The notes under the pieces are model-generated. The model was not told the origin of the DNA. It did not search any database and worked only from the letters and a program-made list of their open reading frames with translations. The position numbers and the translations under genes were made by a program. Shown one piece after another: positions 18,844 to 28,101 of a DNA stretch of 64,000 bases (position 1 is the stretch's first letter; each line of letters starts with the position of its first letter). The stretch lies in contig NZ_KV820375.1 of assembly GCF_001815355.1 (NCBI RefSeq), forward strand, positions 344,409-408,408. The letters are read 5' to 3'. The DNA comes from Haemophilus sp. HMSC068C11. GTDB lineage: Bacteria > Pseudomonadota > Gammaproteobacteria > Enterobacterales > Pasteurellaceae.

Positions 18844-19812
18844 ATGACCCACATTATCGTTGCAACGCACGGTAAGTTTTCTGAAGAAATCGTCAATTCC
18901 GCCGCTATGGTGTATGGCGAAGATGAAAACTGCCATGTCGTGACTTTCTTACCGGGTGAAGGTGGTGAGCATTTAATCGAGAAATACAATGCGATTATTG
19001 CCACGCTGCCTGAAAATGAACCGGTGCTCTTTTTGGTCGATTTATTTGGTGGTAGCCCTTATAACGCGGCAAGCCGAGTTGCCAGTGAAAGGGATAATAC
19101 CGATATCGTCACCGGCATTAATCTACCGATGTTGCTAGAAGTACTTGATGCTAAAGATGGCGCTAGCTTAGATGAATTGGTAGAAACCGCGAAAGAAGTC
19201 GGGGTCGCTGCCGTGAAATCCTTCCGTCAACCTAAAGAAAGCAAGCCTGCTCCAACGCCAGCCTCTAAACCAGCTGAAGCACCAAAAACCTCTCCAAATC
19301 CAACCGCACTTTCTGGCAATATGAACATTTCCTTGTTGCGTATTGATAGTCGTTTAATCCACGGTCAAGTGGCAACCTCTTGGGCGAAAGCAGTGAAATG
19401 TGAAGCGATTTTTGCGATAAATGATGATGTGGCGAATGATGCGCTTCGTCGTGATTTATTACTCCAAATCGCGCCTGAACATTTGAAAGCTTATGTGATT
19501 CCTGTGGAAAAAGCCATTAAGGTGTATCACAACCCAAAATATGCAGGTAAAAATATTCTTTGGTTAGTGACCAACCCAACGGACATCCTGCGTTTAATCG
19601 AGGGTGGCGTGAAAATTGATAAGGTCAATGTGGGCGGTATGACCTATCGCGAAGGCGATAAACTTATTTCTCAAGCCGTTGCCGTCAACCCAACAGATGT
19701 AGCGGCATTTAAACAGCTTTTAGATAAAGGCGTGGAATTAAGCTTACAACAAGTGGCGAGCAGCCCGAAATCAATGCTCACACACAAAGAGCTTGATGCG
19801 ATTCAATTTTAA
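18844..19812 (+). CDS. manX: Mannose-family PTS EIIAB
   Basis: This cytoplasmic phosphocarrier passes phosphate from HPr through IIA His9 (VATHGKFSEE) and IIB His (RIDSRLIHGQV) to incoming sugar. The 322 residues are IIA (about 1-130), a Pro/Ala/Lys linker (about 133-160) and IIB (about 160-322). An uptake sequence sits in the linker, encoding Thr-Ala-Leu, where sequence constraint is least. I chose ATG 18844 because the earlier in-frame ATG at 18829 overlaps the ribosome site GGGAGG. Confidence 0.95.
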   Translation: MTHIIVATHGKFSEEIVNSAAMVYGEDENCHVVTFLPGEGGEHLIEKYNAIIATLPENEPVLFLVDLFGGSPYNAASRVASERDNTDIVTGINLPMLLEVLDAKDGASLDELVETAKEVGVAAVKSFRQPKESKPAPTPASKPAEAPKTSPNPTALSGNMNISLLRIDSRLIHGQVATSWAKAVKCEAIFAINDDVANDALRRDLLLQIAPEHLKAYVIPVEKAIKVYHNPKYAGKNILWLVTNPTDILRLIEGGVKIDKVNVGGMTYREGDKLISQAVAVNPTDVAAFKQLLDKGVELSLQQVASSPKSMLTHKELDAIQF

Positions 19813-19830
19813 TTACGAGGACAATTCATT

Positions 19831-20628
19831 ATGACAACAATGGAAATTATTTTAGTCACGCTCGTTGCCGCCATTTGCGGAATGGGGAGTGTATTGGACG
19901 AACGTCAAACCCATCGTCCTTTAGTTGCTTGTACCCTAATAGGCTTAGTATTAGGTGATTTAGAAACCGGTATTATTGTCGGTGGTACCCTTGAATTAGT
20001 GGCATTAGGCTGGATGAACGTGGGTGCAGCAATGGCACCAGATGCGGCATTAGCCAGTGTGATTGCGACTATCCTTGTCATCAAAGGCGGACAAGATAAA
20101 GGGAGCGCATTAGCGATTGCGATTCCGGTAGCGGCGGCAGGTCAAGTATTAACCATCTTCGTTCGTACTTTAACTATCTTCCTTCAACACAAAGCCGATG
20201 ATTTTGCCGCAAAAGCGAACTTCCGAGGTATTGAATTCTGTCACTTTAGCGGCCTTGCATTACAAGCGTTACGCGTGGCAATTCCAACCTTCTTCGTTGC
20301 GTTAGTAGCAGGTACGGATACGGTAACCGAAGCATTGAACGCGATTCCAGAAGTGGTTACTCGCGGTTTACAAATCGCTGGTGGTTTTATCGTGGTCGTC
20401 GGTTATGCGATGGTCATCAATATGATGCGTGCAGGCGCATTAATGCCATTCTTCTTCCTAGGCTTCGTGATCGCCTCTTTCACCAATTACAACCTTGTCG
20501 GTCTCGGTATTTTAGGCACATGCTTAGCGATGATTTACATTCAATTGAACCCACGTTTCCATCAATCTACTGCACCACAAGCAGTTGCAAAACGTGAATT
20601 AGCTGATGATGAACTTGAAGGACTATAA
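19831..20628 (+). CDS. manY: Mannose-family PTS EIIC
   Basis: This integral membrane subunit forms part of the sugar channel. It has 265 residues in many hydrophobic helices, beginning TTMEIILVTLVAAICGMGS and with DERQTHRPLVACTLIGLVLG typical of EIIC of the mannose class. It follows manX by 18 bp with ribosome site GAGGA and runs straight into manZ, whose start lies 10 bp after its stop. Confidence 0.95.
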   Translation: MTTMEIILVTLVAAICGMGSVLDERQTHRPLVACTLIGLVLGDLETGIIVGGTLELVALGWMNVGAAMAPDAALASVIATILVIKGGQDKGSALAIAIPVAAAGQVLTIFVRTLTIFLQHKADDFAAKANFRGIEFCHFSGLALQALRVAIPTFFVALVAGTDTVTEALNAIPEVVTRGLQIAGGFIVVVGYAMVINMMRAGALMPFFFLGFVIASFTNYNLVGLGILGTCLAMIYIQLNPRFHQSTAPQAVAKRELADDELEGL

Positions 20629-20638
20629 GGAAGAAATT

Positions 20639-21472
20639 ATGACTGAACAAACTAAAAAATCATTAACAAAAGGCGATATTCGTAGCACTTACTGGCGTTC
20701 AACTTTCTTGCTTGGATCCTTCAACTTTGAACGTATGCAAGCAATGGGTTTCTGTGTATCCATGATCCCAGCCATTAAACGTCTTTACAGCAAAAAAGAA
20801 GATCAAGCAGCGGCATTAAAACGCCATTTAGAATTCTTTAACACCCAACCTTGGGTCGCATCATCTATCATCGGTGTAACCGCTGCGATGGAACAAGAAC
20901 GTGCGAACGGTAACGATATTGATGACTCAGCAATCAGCGGGGTGAAAGTCGGTTTAATGGGCCCATTAGCCGGTGTGGGTGACCCAATTTTCTGGGGAAC
21001 ATTACGTCCTGTATTGGCCGCACTTGGTGCAGGTTTAGCCATTACTGGTAGCCTTTTAGGGCCATTGCTTTTCTTCATCGGTATCAACCTTTGCCGTGCA
21101 ATAACTCGTTGGTATGGTTTCAAATACGGCTATGAAAAAGGTACCACAATCGTTAACGATATGGGCGGCGGCCGCTTACAAAAATTAACGCAGGGGGCGT
21201 CTATCCTCGGTCTCTTTGTTATGGGCTCACTGGTATCGAAATGGACAAGTATTAATATTCCATTAGAACTTTCCCGCTATAAAAACCAAATGGGCGAAGA
21301 AGTGGTGACCACCGTACAAAGCGTGTTAAACGATCTTCTCCCTGGCCTTGCGGCGTTAGGTTTAACCTTCTTATGTATGTACTTATTACGTAAAAAAATC
21401 AACGCCATGTACATCATCTTCGCCTTATTCGGCGTGGGTATTTTAGGCTATCATTTTGGTGTGTTAGCGTAA
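20639..21472 (+). CDS. manZ: Mannose-family PTS EIID
   Basis: This is the second membrane subunit of the mannose permease. The 277 residues include the EIID signatures STFLLGSFNFERMQAMGF and GVGDPIFWGTLRPVLAALGA. I use ATG 20639, preceded by AAGGAAG at the end of manY, rather than the in-frame upstream start inside manY. A strong terminator ends the operon. No regulator gene is linked. Confidence 0.95.
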   Translation: MTEQTKKSLTKGDIRSTYWRSTFLLGSFNFERMQAMGFCVSMIPAIKRLYSKKEDQAAALKRHLEFFNTQPWVASSIIGVTAAMEQERANGNDIDDSAISGVKVGLMGPLAGVGDPIFWGTLRPVLAALGAGLAITGSLLGPLLFFIGINLCRAITRWYGFKYGYEKGTTIVNDMGGGRLQKLTQGASILGLFVMGSLVSKWTSINIPLELSRYKNQMGEEVVTTVQSVLNDLLPGLAALGLTFLCMYLLRKKINAMYIIFALFGVGILGYHFGVLA

Positions 21473-21484
21473 TATATTATGGTA

Positions 21485-21523
21485 TTGCCTTCCCTCTTTC
21501 TCTTGAGGGAAGGCAAATTTTTT
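21485..21523 (+). terminator. Terminator of manXYZ
   Basis: TTGCCTTCCCTC and GAGGGAAGGCAA form a perfect 12-bp stem with an 8-nt loop. ATTTTTT follows. Confidence 0.93.
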
Positions 21524-21542
21524 AGCATGACATATAAATCCT

Positions 21543-21914
21543 ATGAACTGGAAAGATCTCATCAAGCCACCACCGGCTGAAGGCTATATTAAAAATTCAT
21601 CCAATTTAGTGACCGCACTTTTTGTTCTGGCGGGCATTCTTTATTATCCCACTAATGGCTATGGCGCCGTCATCGCTTTAATTGCCGCATTAATTGTATT
21701 AATCGGACAAAAAGTGCTGCTTGCTCAAACCAATAAAGATTTCACTGAAATGCAGTTAGCCGAAAAGCAATTCCAAGAAACCCAAAACAGCGATTACCTC
21801 CGCTTTATTGAGGCTCGTGCCTCCCAAATGCTGCGCGACAACAAAGTCCTTTCCGAAAAAGGCAAAAAAGAGTTGGAGAGATTGTTGTCTGTCGTTAAAA
21901 CGCATTTAGCATAG
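21543..21914 (+). CDS. Small two-helix membrane protein, function unknown
   Basis: I do not recognise this 123-residue protein. Two membrane helices lie at about residues 22-38 and 41-60, after a short N terminus (MNWKDLIKPPPAEGY). A charged, probably helical cytoplasmic tail takes up residues 65-123. An uptake sequence falls in the first helix (Thr-Ala-Leu). It is separated from manZ by a terminator, so it is probably not a PTS accessory protein. Confidence 0.7.
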   Translation: MNWKDLIKPPPAEGYIKNSSNLVTALFVLAGILYYPTNGYGAVIALIAALIVLIGQKVLLAQTNKDFTEMQLAEKQFQETQNSDYLRFIEARASQMLRDNKVLSEKGKKELERLLSVVKTHLA

Positions 21915-22032
21915 CGACGCCAAAATAATCATAACTTTTAGCTATATGAAATAAGCTTTTCTTCTTTTTCTTATTTAAGTTAGAAAGGTATTATCAGGCG
22001 GAAATTTATGATTTATCCCTTAGGAGTAGTTT

Positions 22033-22578
22033 ATGTCTCAATTTAAAATTCACACCATTGAATCTGCACCGGAAGCGGCACAAGAAGCCTTAAAAGCCGT
22101 ACAAAATGCCAATGGTTTTATTCCAAATTTAATTGGTGTTCTCGCGAATGCCCCTACTGCACTTGAAACTTATCGCACAGTGGGTGGTATTAATGGTCGT
22201 AACAGCTTAACGGCAACAGAACGCGAAGTGGTACAAATTACCGCTGCAGTAGTCAATGGCTGTGGTTTCTGTGTAGCTGGCCACACGAAAATCGCTTTAA
22301 AAGTGTTAAAACTTGAAGAAGAACTTGTAAACCAAATTCGTGCGACAGCTCGTATTGAAAGTGATAAAAAACTGGATACTTTAGCGCGTTTCACCCTTGC
22401 CGTTATTTTGCAAAAAGCAAAATTAACGGAAGCGCAGCTTAAAGCGTTCTTTGATGCAGGTTATACTCAAGAAAATGCCATTGATGTGATTTTAGGTGTC
22501 AGCCTCGCCACATTATGTAACTATGTGAACAACATCGCTGAAACCCCAATCAATCCTGAATTACAAGCATTTGCATAA
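22033..22578 (+). CDS. Carboxymuconolactone decarboxylase/AhpD-like protein
   Basis: A 181-residue all-helical protein of the CMD/AhpD family, often a peroxidase-linked or redox-active enzyme. The active-site motif NGCGFCVAGH (CxxC...H) lies near residues 76-85, with the proton-relay segment TATEREVVQITAA before it. The second half repeats the fold (DVILGVSLATLCNYVNNIAETPINPEL). Its partner reductase is not nearby, so the true reaction is uncertain. GGAG precedes the ATG. Confidence 0.88.
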   Translation: MSQFKIHTIESAPEAAQEALKAVQNANGFIPNLIGVLANAPTALETYRTVGGINGRNSLTATEREVVQITAAVVNGCGFCVAGHTKIALKVLKLEEELVNQIRATARIESDKKLDTLARFTLAVILQKAKLTEAQLKAFFDAGYTQENAIDVILGVSLATLCNYVNNIAETPINPELQAFA

Positions 22579-22590
22579 TCAAGCCTATAT

Positions 22591-22622
22591 AAAAAGAGCA
22601 GTCAAAAATGACCGCTCTTTTT
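22591..22622. terminator. Bidirectional terminator
   Basis: AAAAAGAGCAGTCA and TGACCGCTCTTTTT form a stem with one mismatch. It sits between the AhpD-like gene and the convergent TlpA-like gene and slightly overlaps the latter's stop. Confidence 0.8.
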
Positions 22623-23097
22623 ATTCCTTCACAAATTGTTTAATTTGATCTGAATTCAAATGGCCTGGCTGTGCTTTGATAAGATTTAAATCCTTATCCA
22701 ACAGCAAATTAAATGGATAGCCTAACACATTAGCACGTTTAATAATTTCCCCATTTTCATCCAATAATACCGTGATATTTTTGTAATCCAGACCTTTATA
22801 CCAATTGATAAATTTGGGGCTATTTTGTTCGTTCTTTTGTCCAGGTGAGGCAATCGTAATCACATTAAAATCAAGATTTTTTTCTGCACTAAGATCGTCA
22901 ATTTCCGCTAAACCCGCCAAGCAAATTGGACACCAGGATGCCCACATTTTGATATAAAGCGGTTTACCTTGATATTGTGATAAGGTGACGGTTTGATTAT
23001 CCAACGTTTTCAAGGATATATCCGCCAAAGACACCTTCTCTTGTGCAAAACTCAATGGACTCAAAAATAATAAAAGTGCGGTCAATATTTTTCTCAT
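22621..23097 (-). CDS. Periplasmic TlpA-like thioredoxin
   Basis: This is a 158-residue exported thioredoxin-fold reductant. It has a signal peptide ending SFA at about residue 18 and the active site WASWCPICLAGL near residues 51-62. It starts 9 bp after msrAB in the same direction. In Neisseria PilB, a TlpA-like domain is fused in front of MsrA-MsrB and recycles them, so this gene is very likely the electron donor for MsrAB. The usual CcdA/DsbD feeder is not adjacent. Confidence 0.9.
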   Translation of the reverse strand: MRKILTALLLFLSPLSFAQEKVSLADISLKTLDNQTVTLSQYQGKPLYIKMWASWCPICLAGLAEIDDLSAEKNLDFNVITIASPGQKNEQNSPKFINWYKGLDYKNITVLLDENGEIIKRANVLGYPFNLLLDKDLNLIKAQPGHLNSDQIKQFVKE

Positions 23098-23106
23098 TTT
23101 TTCCTC

Positions 23107-24168
23107 TTATTTCACAAAGGGAATCAAATCACCATAGCCTTGTTTTTCCATTTCATCTAATGGAATAAACTTAATCGATGCGCTATTGATGCAATAACGT
23201 AAACCGCCTTTATCACGAGGGCCATCATCAAATACATGACCTAAATGGGCATGGCCACTGCGGCTTAACACCTCAATACGAGTCATATTAAAGCTATTAT
23301 CTTTTTGATACTCCGCCACTTCAGCGGCAATCGGTTTAGTAAAACTTGGCCAACCACAACCGGATTCAAACTTATCTTTGGAAGAAAACAACGGTTCTCC
23401 CGTGGTGATATCCACATAAATACCCGGCGCGAAATTATCCCAATACTCGTTACTAAAAGAGCGTTCGGTATGTTTGCCTTGCGTCACATCATATTGAAGT
23501 GCGGTCAGTTTTTGCTTTAATTCTGCATCACTTGGTTTTGGGTATTTTTTATCATCAATTAATGGCTCATCGGCTTTTTTGATGTCGATATGGCAATAGC
23601 CATTCGGGTTTTTCTTGAGATAATCCTGATGATATTCTTCCGCCTCCACATAATTTTTCAGCGGTTCCACTTCAATTTGGATCGGTTCTTGATATTTACT
23701 TTGTAAGGTTTTTAATGCTGCCTCAATAACCGCTTTATCTTGCTCATTTTGATAATAAATGCCGGTGCGATATTGTCTGCCACGATCATTACCTTGCTTG
23801 TTAATACTGGTTGGATCGATCACGCGGAAATAATATTGCAGTAATTTATCTAACGAAATTTTATTTGGATCGTAAGTGACTTTCACCGTTTCCGCATGAT
23901 CTGTCGCATGCAATAATTGGTAGTTAGTGGTATCACCTTTTCCATTGGCATAACCAGAAACGGCATCAGTCACGCCTTGAATTCTTTCCATATAAGCTTC
24001 TAGTCCCCAAAAACAACCACCGGCAAGATAAATAATTTGTTGTTCTTGTTTACTTTCCATTGTCATTTTTTGCTCCTTTGATGATTCTGTGTGATCAGCA
24101 TACGTTAAACTACTTTGCAAACCGCCAAAAAGTGCGGTCAATATGAGAAATGTTTTTGTATATTTCAT
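23107..24168 (-). CDS. msrAB: Periplasmic methionine sulfoxide reductase MsrA-MsrB fusion
   Basis: A bifunctional enzyme that repairs both S- and R-methionine sulfoxide in envelope proteins. The 353-residue precursor has a signal peptide ending TYA. MsrA follows with active site [11 protein letters not shown] (about residue 52). MsrB (about residue 210 onward) has [16 protein letters not shown] and the catalytic Cys in [11 protein letters not shown]. The usual MsrB zinc CxxC pairs are absent, as in other fused forms. It forms an operon with the thioredoxin downstream. Confidence 0.95.
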   Translation of the reverse strand: MKYTKTFLILTALFGGLQSSLTYADHTESSKEQKMTMESKQEQQIIYLAGGCFWGLEAYMERIQGVTDAVSGYANGKGDTTNYQLLHATDHAETVKVTYDPNKISLDKLLQYYFRVIDPTSINKQGNDRGRQYRTGIYYQNEQDKAVIEAALKTLQSKYQEPIQIEVEPLKNYVEAEEYHQDYLKKNPNGYCHIDIKKADEPLIDDKKYPKPSDAELKQKLTALQYDVTQGKHTERSFSNEYWDNFAPGIYVDITTGEPLFSSKDKFESGCGWPSFTKPIAAEVAEYQKDNSFNMTRIEVLSRSGHAHLGHVFDDGPRDKGGLRYCINSASIKFIPLDEMEKQGYGDLIPFVK

Positions 24169-24280
24169 TTTCTTTCCTTATTATAGAAAAATCTTCAGCT
24201 TGCATTTCATTAGACGAAGACAAGCCCATTTTCTTACAAAATAAGGCAATTTTTTACCGCACTTTGTGCAAGGAACCTTT

Positions 24281-25147
24281 ATGCCAAACATACATCTCCG
24301 CAATCATTATCAAAAAGCTGTTGTTTGTATGGTGTTAGCTTACATCAGCATTGCCTTAATGGGTGTATTTGTAAAATACGCCTCTGATGAATTACCGTCC
24401 AGTGAAATTTTATTTTCCCGCTTCTTTATTGGTTTTGTGTTTCTCCTCCCCTTTTTAATTAAAGATGGAGATTTCAAAGTCGATATGTCGCAATGGAAAT
24501 TTCTCGTTTTGCGCAACCTCGCCGGCATTGCCAGTATGTTGCTAACCTTCTACGCCATTAAATATTTACCAATTTCCATTGCAATTTTATTGATGAATAC
24601 GTCCGCACTTTTTGTGCCTCTATTGCTGTTTTTCTTTAAAGTCAGAACGCCATTAAAAGTATTAGCTTGCAGTTTTATGGGGTTTATCGGTGTATCCATC
24701 ATTATGCTGACCAACGGTTCAATGAATATCAACCCTATCCATGTAGGCTATGCGTTAGGTGCTGCAGTATTGGCGGCCATGGCATTTATCAGCTTACAAG
24801 AGCTCAATAAACACAATTCACCTAAAAATATCGTGTTTTACTTTCACTTATTAGGCTCGATTTTGTTGCCGCTCTTTTTCATTGCACAGTGGAAAATGCC
24901 AACATTACATGAATTTGCATTACTGCTTTTAGTGGGTGGATTCGGTCTTATTTTCCAATTATTACTCACTCGTGCCTTTAAATACGCCCCTGCCAATGTC
25001 ATTACGCCTTTTGCTTTTACTGGCGTAATTTTCTCCAGCATCTGTGACTGGCTCTTCTGGGATAACGTACCAAGCCTAAATTTCTGGATTGGTTCATTAG
25101 TCATCATTATCGCTGTCAGCTTGCTTGCTAGAATGCGGGCAAAATAG
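24281..25147 (+). CDS. EamA-family (DMT) exporter
   Basis: A 288-residue inner-membrane protein with ten hydrophobic helices in two EamA repeats (about residues 10-140 and 150-285), probably exporting a metabolite or amino acid that cannot be named from sequence. I start it at ATG 24281, preceded by AAGGAA, rather than at the GTG at 24266. An uptake sequence sits just upstream at 24256. It is transcribed alone. Confidence 0.85.
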   Translation: MPNIHLRNHYQKAVVCMVLAYISIALMGVFVKYASDELPSSEILFSRFFIGFVFLLPFLIKDGDFKVDMSQWKFLVLRNLAGIASMLLTFYAIKYLPISIAILLMNTSALFVPLLLFFFKVRTPLKVLACSFMGFIGVSIIMLTNGSMNINPIHVGYALGAAVLAAMAFISLQELNKHNSPKNIVFYFHLLGSILLPLFFIAQWKMPTLHEFALLLLVGGFGLIFQLLLTRAFKYAPANVITPFAFTGVIFSSICDWLFWDNVPSLNFWIGSLVIIIAVSLLARMRAK

Positions 25148-25170
25148 AGAAATCCGACCAAATAGCTAGA

Positions 25171-25185
25171 ATATAACTATTCTCA
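25171..25185 (+). promoter_or_regulatory. Fur box candidate of fecBCDE
   Basis: ATATAACTATTCTCA agrees at 10 of 15 positions with the 7-1-7 Fur core TGATAATGATTATCA. It agrees at 12 of 15 with the site before the esterase gene at 36852. A good -10 (TATAAT, 25203-25208) follows, so a bound repressor would cover the -35 region. Confidence 0.5.
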
Positions 25186-25238
25186 ATAACATTGTTTGAG
25201 TGTATAATCCAAATGCTTTTTATTATTGAGGACACAAC

Positions 25239-26129
25239 ATGAAAAAATTATTCAAAACTACTTTAGCTTCCGCATTATTAATGGTATCCGCATTCGCTAG
25301 CGCCGTGACGGTTAAAGATGCGAAAGGTGAATTTACCCTTGATAAAACCCCAAGCCGTGTTGTGGTATTGGAATATTCTTTTGTGGATGCTTTAGCCCAA
25401 GTCGGTGTAAGCCCAGTGGGTGTGGCTGACGATAACAAAATCGATCGTATTTTGCCGCAAGTGCGCGAAAAAATTGCTGCATGGCAATCCGTTGGCACGC
25501 GTTCTCAACCGAGTCTTGAAGTGATTGCTTCTCTCAAACCCGATTTAATTATTGCCGATCCTTCCCGTCACACAGCGGTGTTTGAAGAATTGAAAAAAAT
25601 TGCGCCAACAGTGATGTTCGATTCTCGTCATGAAAGCTACCAAGAAAATCTTGAAACCGCGCAAAAAATTGGTGATTTAGTCGGTAAAAGTAGCGAAATG
25701 AAAGCGAAGATCAATGAGCATAATGATTACATTGCCAACATTGCAAAAAATCTAGGTGTACAAGGCAAAAAAGCCTCATTTGGTACTTCCCGAGAAGATA
25801 AATTTAATATCCAAAATGACAATGGCTATGTGGGTAGTTTCTTAACGACATTAGGTTTTGCGCCAACTAAACTCAATAGCGATCAGGCTTTAGTGGAAAT
25901 CAACCTTGAACAATTAGTAATGGAAAAACCGGAATACTTGTTCATTGCCCATTATCGTGATGAAAGTATTGCGCGCAAATGGGAAGCTGAGCCACTTTGG
26001 AAAGCCATTCCTGCGGTAAAAGCGAACCATGTTTACAGTGTTGACTCCGACATGTGGGCGCGTGGTCGCGGTTTAGAAGCAAGCAAAATTATGGCAAAAC
26101 AAATTGAAGATTTCGTGAAGCAAAAATAA
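25239..26129 (+). CDS. fecB: Ferric dicitrate periplasmic binding protein FecB
   Basis: This is the periplasmic receptor handing iron(III) dicitrate to FecCDE. The 296-residue precursor has a signal peptide ending ASA. Stretches I recognise as very close to E. coli FecB are VGVADDNKIDRILPQVRE, WQSVGTRSQPSLE and SLKPDLIIADPSRH. It opens a four-gene operon with one-base overlaps. fecA and fecIR are not in this window, so the outer-membrane receptor must be elsewhere or be replaced by another system. Confidence 0.92.
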   Translation: MKKLFKTTLASALLMVSAFASAVTVKDAKGEFTLDKTPSRVVVLEYSFVDALAQVGVSPVGVADDNKIDRILPQVREKIAAWQSVGTRSQPSLEVIASLKPDLIIADPSRHTAVFEELKKIAPTVMFDSRHESYQENLETAQKIGDLVGKSSEMKAKINEHNDYIANIAKNLGVQGKKASFGTSREDKFNIQNDNGYVGSFLTTLGFAPTKLNSDQALVEINLEQLVMEKPEYLFIAHYRDESIARKWEAEPLWKAIPAVKANHVYSVDSDMWARGRGLEASKIMAKQIEDFVKQK

Positions 26130-27118
26130 TGATGAAGTCTGCTTTCCGTTGGGGACTTCCCCTTATCATTCTGGCTTTCCTATTATGGGGAAGCCTGTTT
26201 TTGTATTATCCCATCGAAATTCGACCGCTTGCAGCGTTACAAGCGTTCCTCCCCGATGGCGATGAAATTGCCAAAATTACGGTAACCGATTTACGCCTAC
26301 CGCGCGCATTAGTTGGCATGATTTTAGGCGCCAATCTTGCGGTGGCAGGAGCGTTGCTACAAACCATTACGCGCAATCCACTTGCTTCGCCTACGCTACT
26401 CAGCGTGAACTCAGGCGCTAGTCTTGCCATGGTAACCGCCAGTGCGTTTAGCCCCTTGATTCTTTCTGGTTATAGTATTGCTTTAGTGGCTAGTATCGGT
26501 GGCGGTTTAAGTTGGTTTGTGGTGATGCTGATCAGCAATGGCTGGAAAGACAACAGTGGAGATCGTAGCCGAGTGATTTTAGCAGGGATTGCCGTATCAC
26601 TACTTTGTGCAGCACTCACTAAATTGGTGCTGATTATCGCGGAAGATCATGCCTTCGGTATTATGAGTTGGCTAGCTGGCGGCATTGCACATGCTCGTTG
26701 GAATGAATTATTGACGTTATTTCCGTTCTTTATTTTGACCGCACTTTTCTGTCTATTCTTTGCTAGTCGTTTAAATTTACTCAATTTAAGCGATGAATCT
26801 GCGCGTTCGTTAGGCATCAATCTCTTCCGTTTACGTTGGTACGCTAACATCATGGCGTTATTGATTGTAGGTTCAAGCGTGAGTGTTGCTGGCCCCGTGG
26901 CCTTTATTGGCTTACTCGTGCCCCACCTTGCCCGCTATTGGATTGGTTATGACTTGCGAAAATCGCTCCCTATGGCGATGTTACTCGGCGCAATTTTAAT
27001 GCTCGCTGCAGATACCATTGCCCGTGCGGTGAACTTCCCTAGCGAAGTGCCTGCCGGTGCGGTGCTTGCCTTAATCGGAGCACCAGTCTTTGTATTATTT
27101 GCCAGAGGAAGACACTAA
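26129..27118 (+). CDS. fecC: Ferric dicitrate ABC permease FecC
   Basis: A FecCD-family inner-membrane permease of 329 residues with about nine to ten helices. Family marks are DLRLPRALVGMILGANLAVA and GPVAFIGLLVPHLARYWIG, the latter containing the coupling helix for the ATPase. Its ATG overlaps the fecB stop by one base (TAATG), and its own stop overlaps fecD. Confidence 0.92.
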   Translation: MMKSAFRWGLPLIILAFLLWGSLFLYYPIEIRPLAALQAFLPDGDEIAKITVTDLRLPRALVGMILGANLAVAGALLQTITRNPLASPTLLSVNSGASLAMVTASAFSPLILSGYSIALVASIGGGLSWFVVMLISNGWKDNSGDRSRVILAGIAVSLLCAALTKLVLIIAEDHAFGIMSWLAGGIAHARWNELLTLFPFFILTALFCLFFASRLNLLNLSDESARSLGINLFRLRWYANIMALLIVGSSVSVAGPVAFIGLLVPHLARYWIGYDLRKSLPMAMLLGAILMLAADTIARAVNFPSEVPAGAVLALIGAPVFVLFARGRH

Positions 27119-28101
27119 TGCGAACCTCTCATGTATCTTTTCGCGCTATCGGCTTTTATGTCGTCACGCTCAGTCTGATGGTACTACTCTTTGGATTGAG
27201 TATTCACCTTGGCACTTATACGCTTTCCTTGGAAGAAATTTGGGCAGCCTTTCAGCCTGACGATAAAAACTATTTTACCTTGATGGAATATCGCCTCCCC
27301 CGTGCGGTATTAGCGATTTTATTGGGTGGAGCCTTAGCGATTTCTGGTGTGTTAGTGCAAAGCGTAGTGCGTAATCCGCTTGCTTCTCCCGATATTTTAG
27401 GGATTAACAATGCGGCGGGGTTGGTTGCTGTTTCGGTATTGATGTTCCTACCAAACTTAGCATTTTACTGGATGCCAATTTTTGCCTTTTTAGGCGGTGT
27501 GTTCTCTTTTGTCATTTTATGGATCGTGTGCGGTTTTAACTTCCGCCCTATCAAAATGGCAATCATTGGGGTCGCATTTTCCGCATTATGGGCAGCGATT
27601 AGCCATTATCTAATGCTTACTAATCCGGTCGAGATCAACACGGCAATGTTATGGCTCACAGGAAGCCTGTGGGGGCGCAGCTGGTCTTATTTGAATGTGG
27701 TATTACCATGGCTAGTGGTATTGCTGCCTTTACCATTTATTTTCTGTCGCGATCTCGACACCCTTGGTTTAGGTGAAAACAAAGCCTCCACCTTGGGCGT
27801 GACCGTAAATAAAGTGCAAATCAGCGTTTTAGTGCTAGCAGTAGCCCTTTCTACTACAGCCGTGGCAATTTGTGGTCCGATTGCCTTTTTAGGCTTAGTT
27901 GCTCCGCATCTCGCCCGTCGTTTAGTCGGCGGCAGACATCGCACCCTATTACCGGCAGCCTTAATTATTGGCGCCCTCTTATTACAACTTTCGGATATTT
28001 TGGCGCGGGTGATTGCCCCACCAACTGAACTACCAGCGGGTATTCTGACCGCGATTATCGGTGCGCCATATTTCTTCTACTTATTGATGAGAACTAAATA
28101 A
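27118..28101 (+). CDS. fecD: Ferric dicitrate ABC permease FecD
   Basis: The second FecCD-family permease, 327 residues and similar in layout to FecC. It has MEYRLPRAVLAILLGGALAI early and GPIAFLGLVAPHLARRLVG as the ATPase-coupling region. It would form a heterodimeric channel with FecC. One-base overlaps at both ends show tight operon packing. Confidence 0.92.
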   Translation: MRTSHVSFRAIGFYVVTLSLMVLLFGLSIHLGTYTLSLEEIWAAFQPDDKNYFTLMEYRLPRAVLAILLGGALAISGVLVQSVVRNPLASPDILGINNAAGLVAVSVLMFLPNLAFYWMPIFAFLGGVFSFVILWIVCGFNFRPIKMAIIGVAFSALWAAISHYLMLTNPVEINTAMLWLTGSLWGRSWSYLNVVLPWLVVLLPLPFIFCRDLDTLGLGENKASTLGVTVNKVQISVLVLAVALSTTAVAICGPIAFLGLVAPHLARRLVGGRHRTLLPAALIIGALLLQLSDILARVIAPPTELPAGILTAIIGAPYFFYLLMRTK

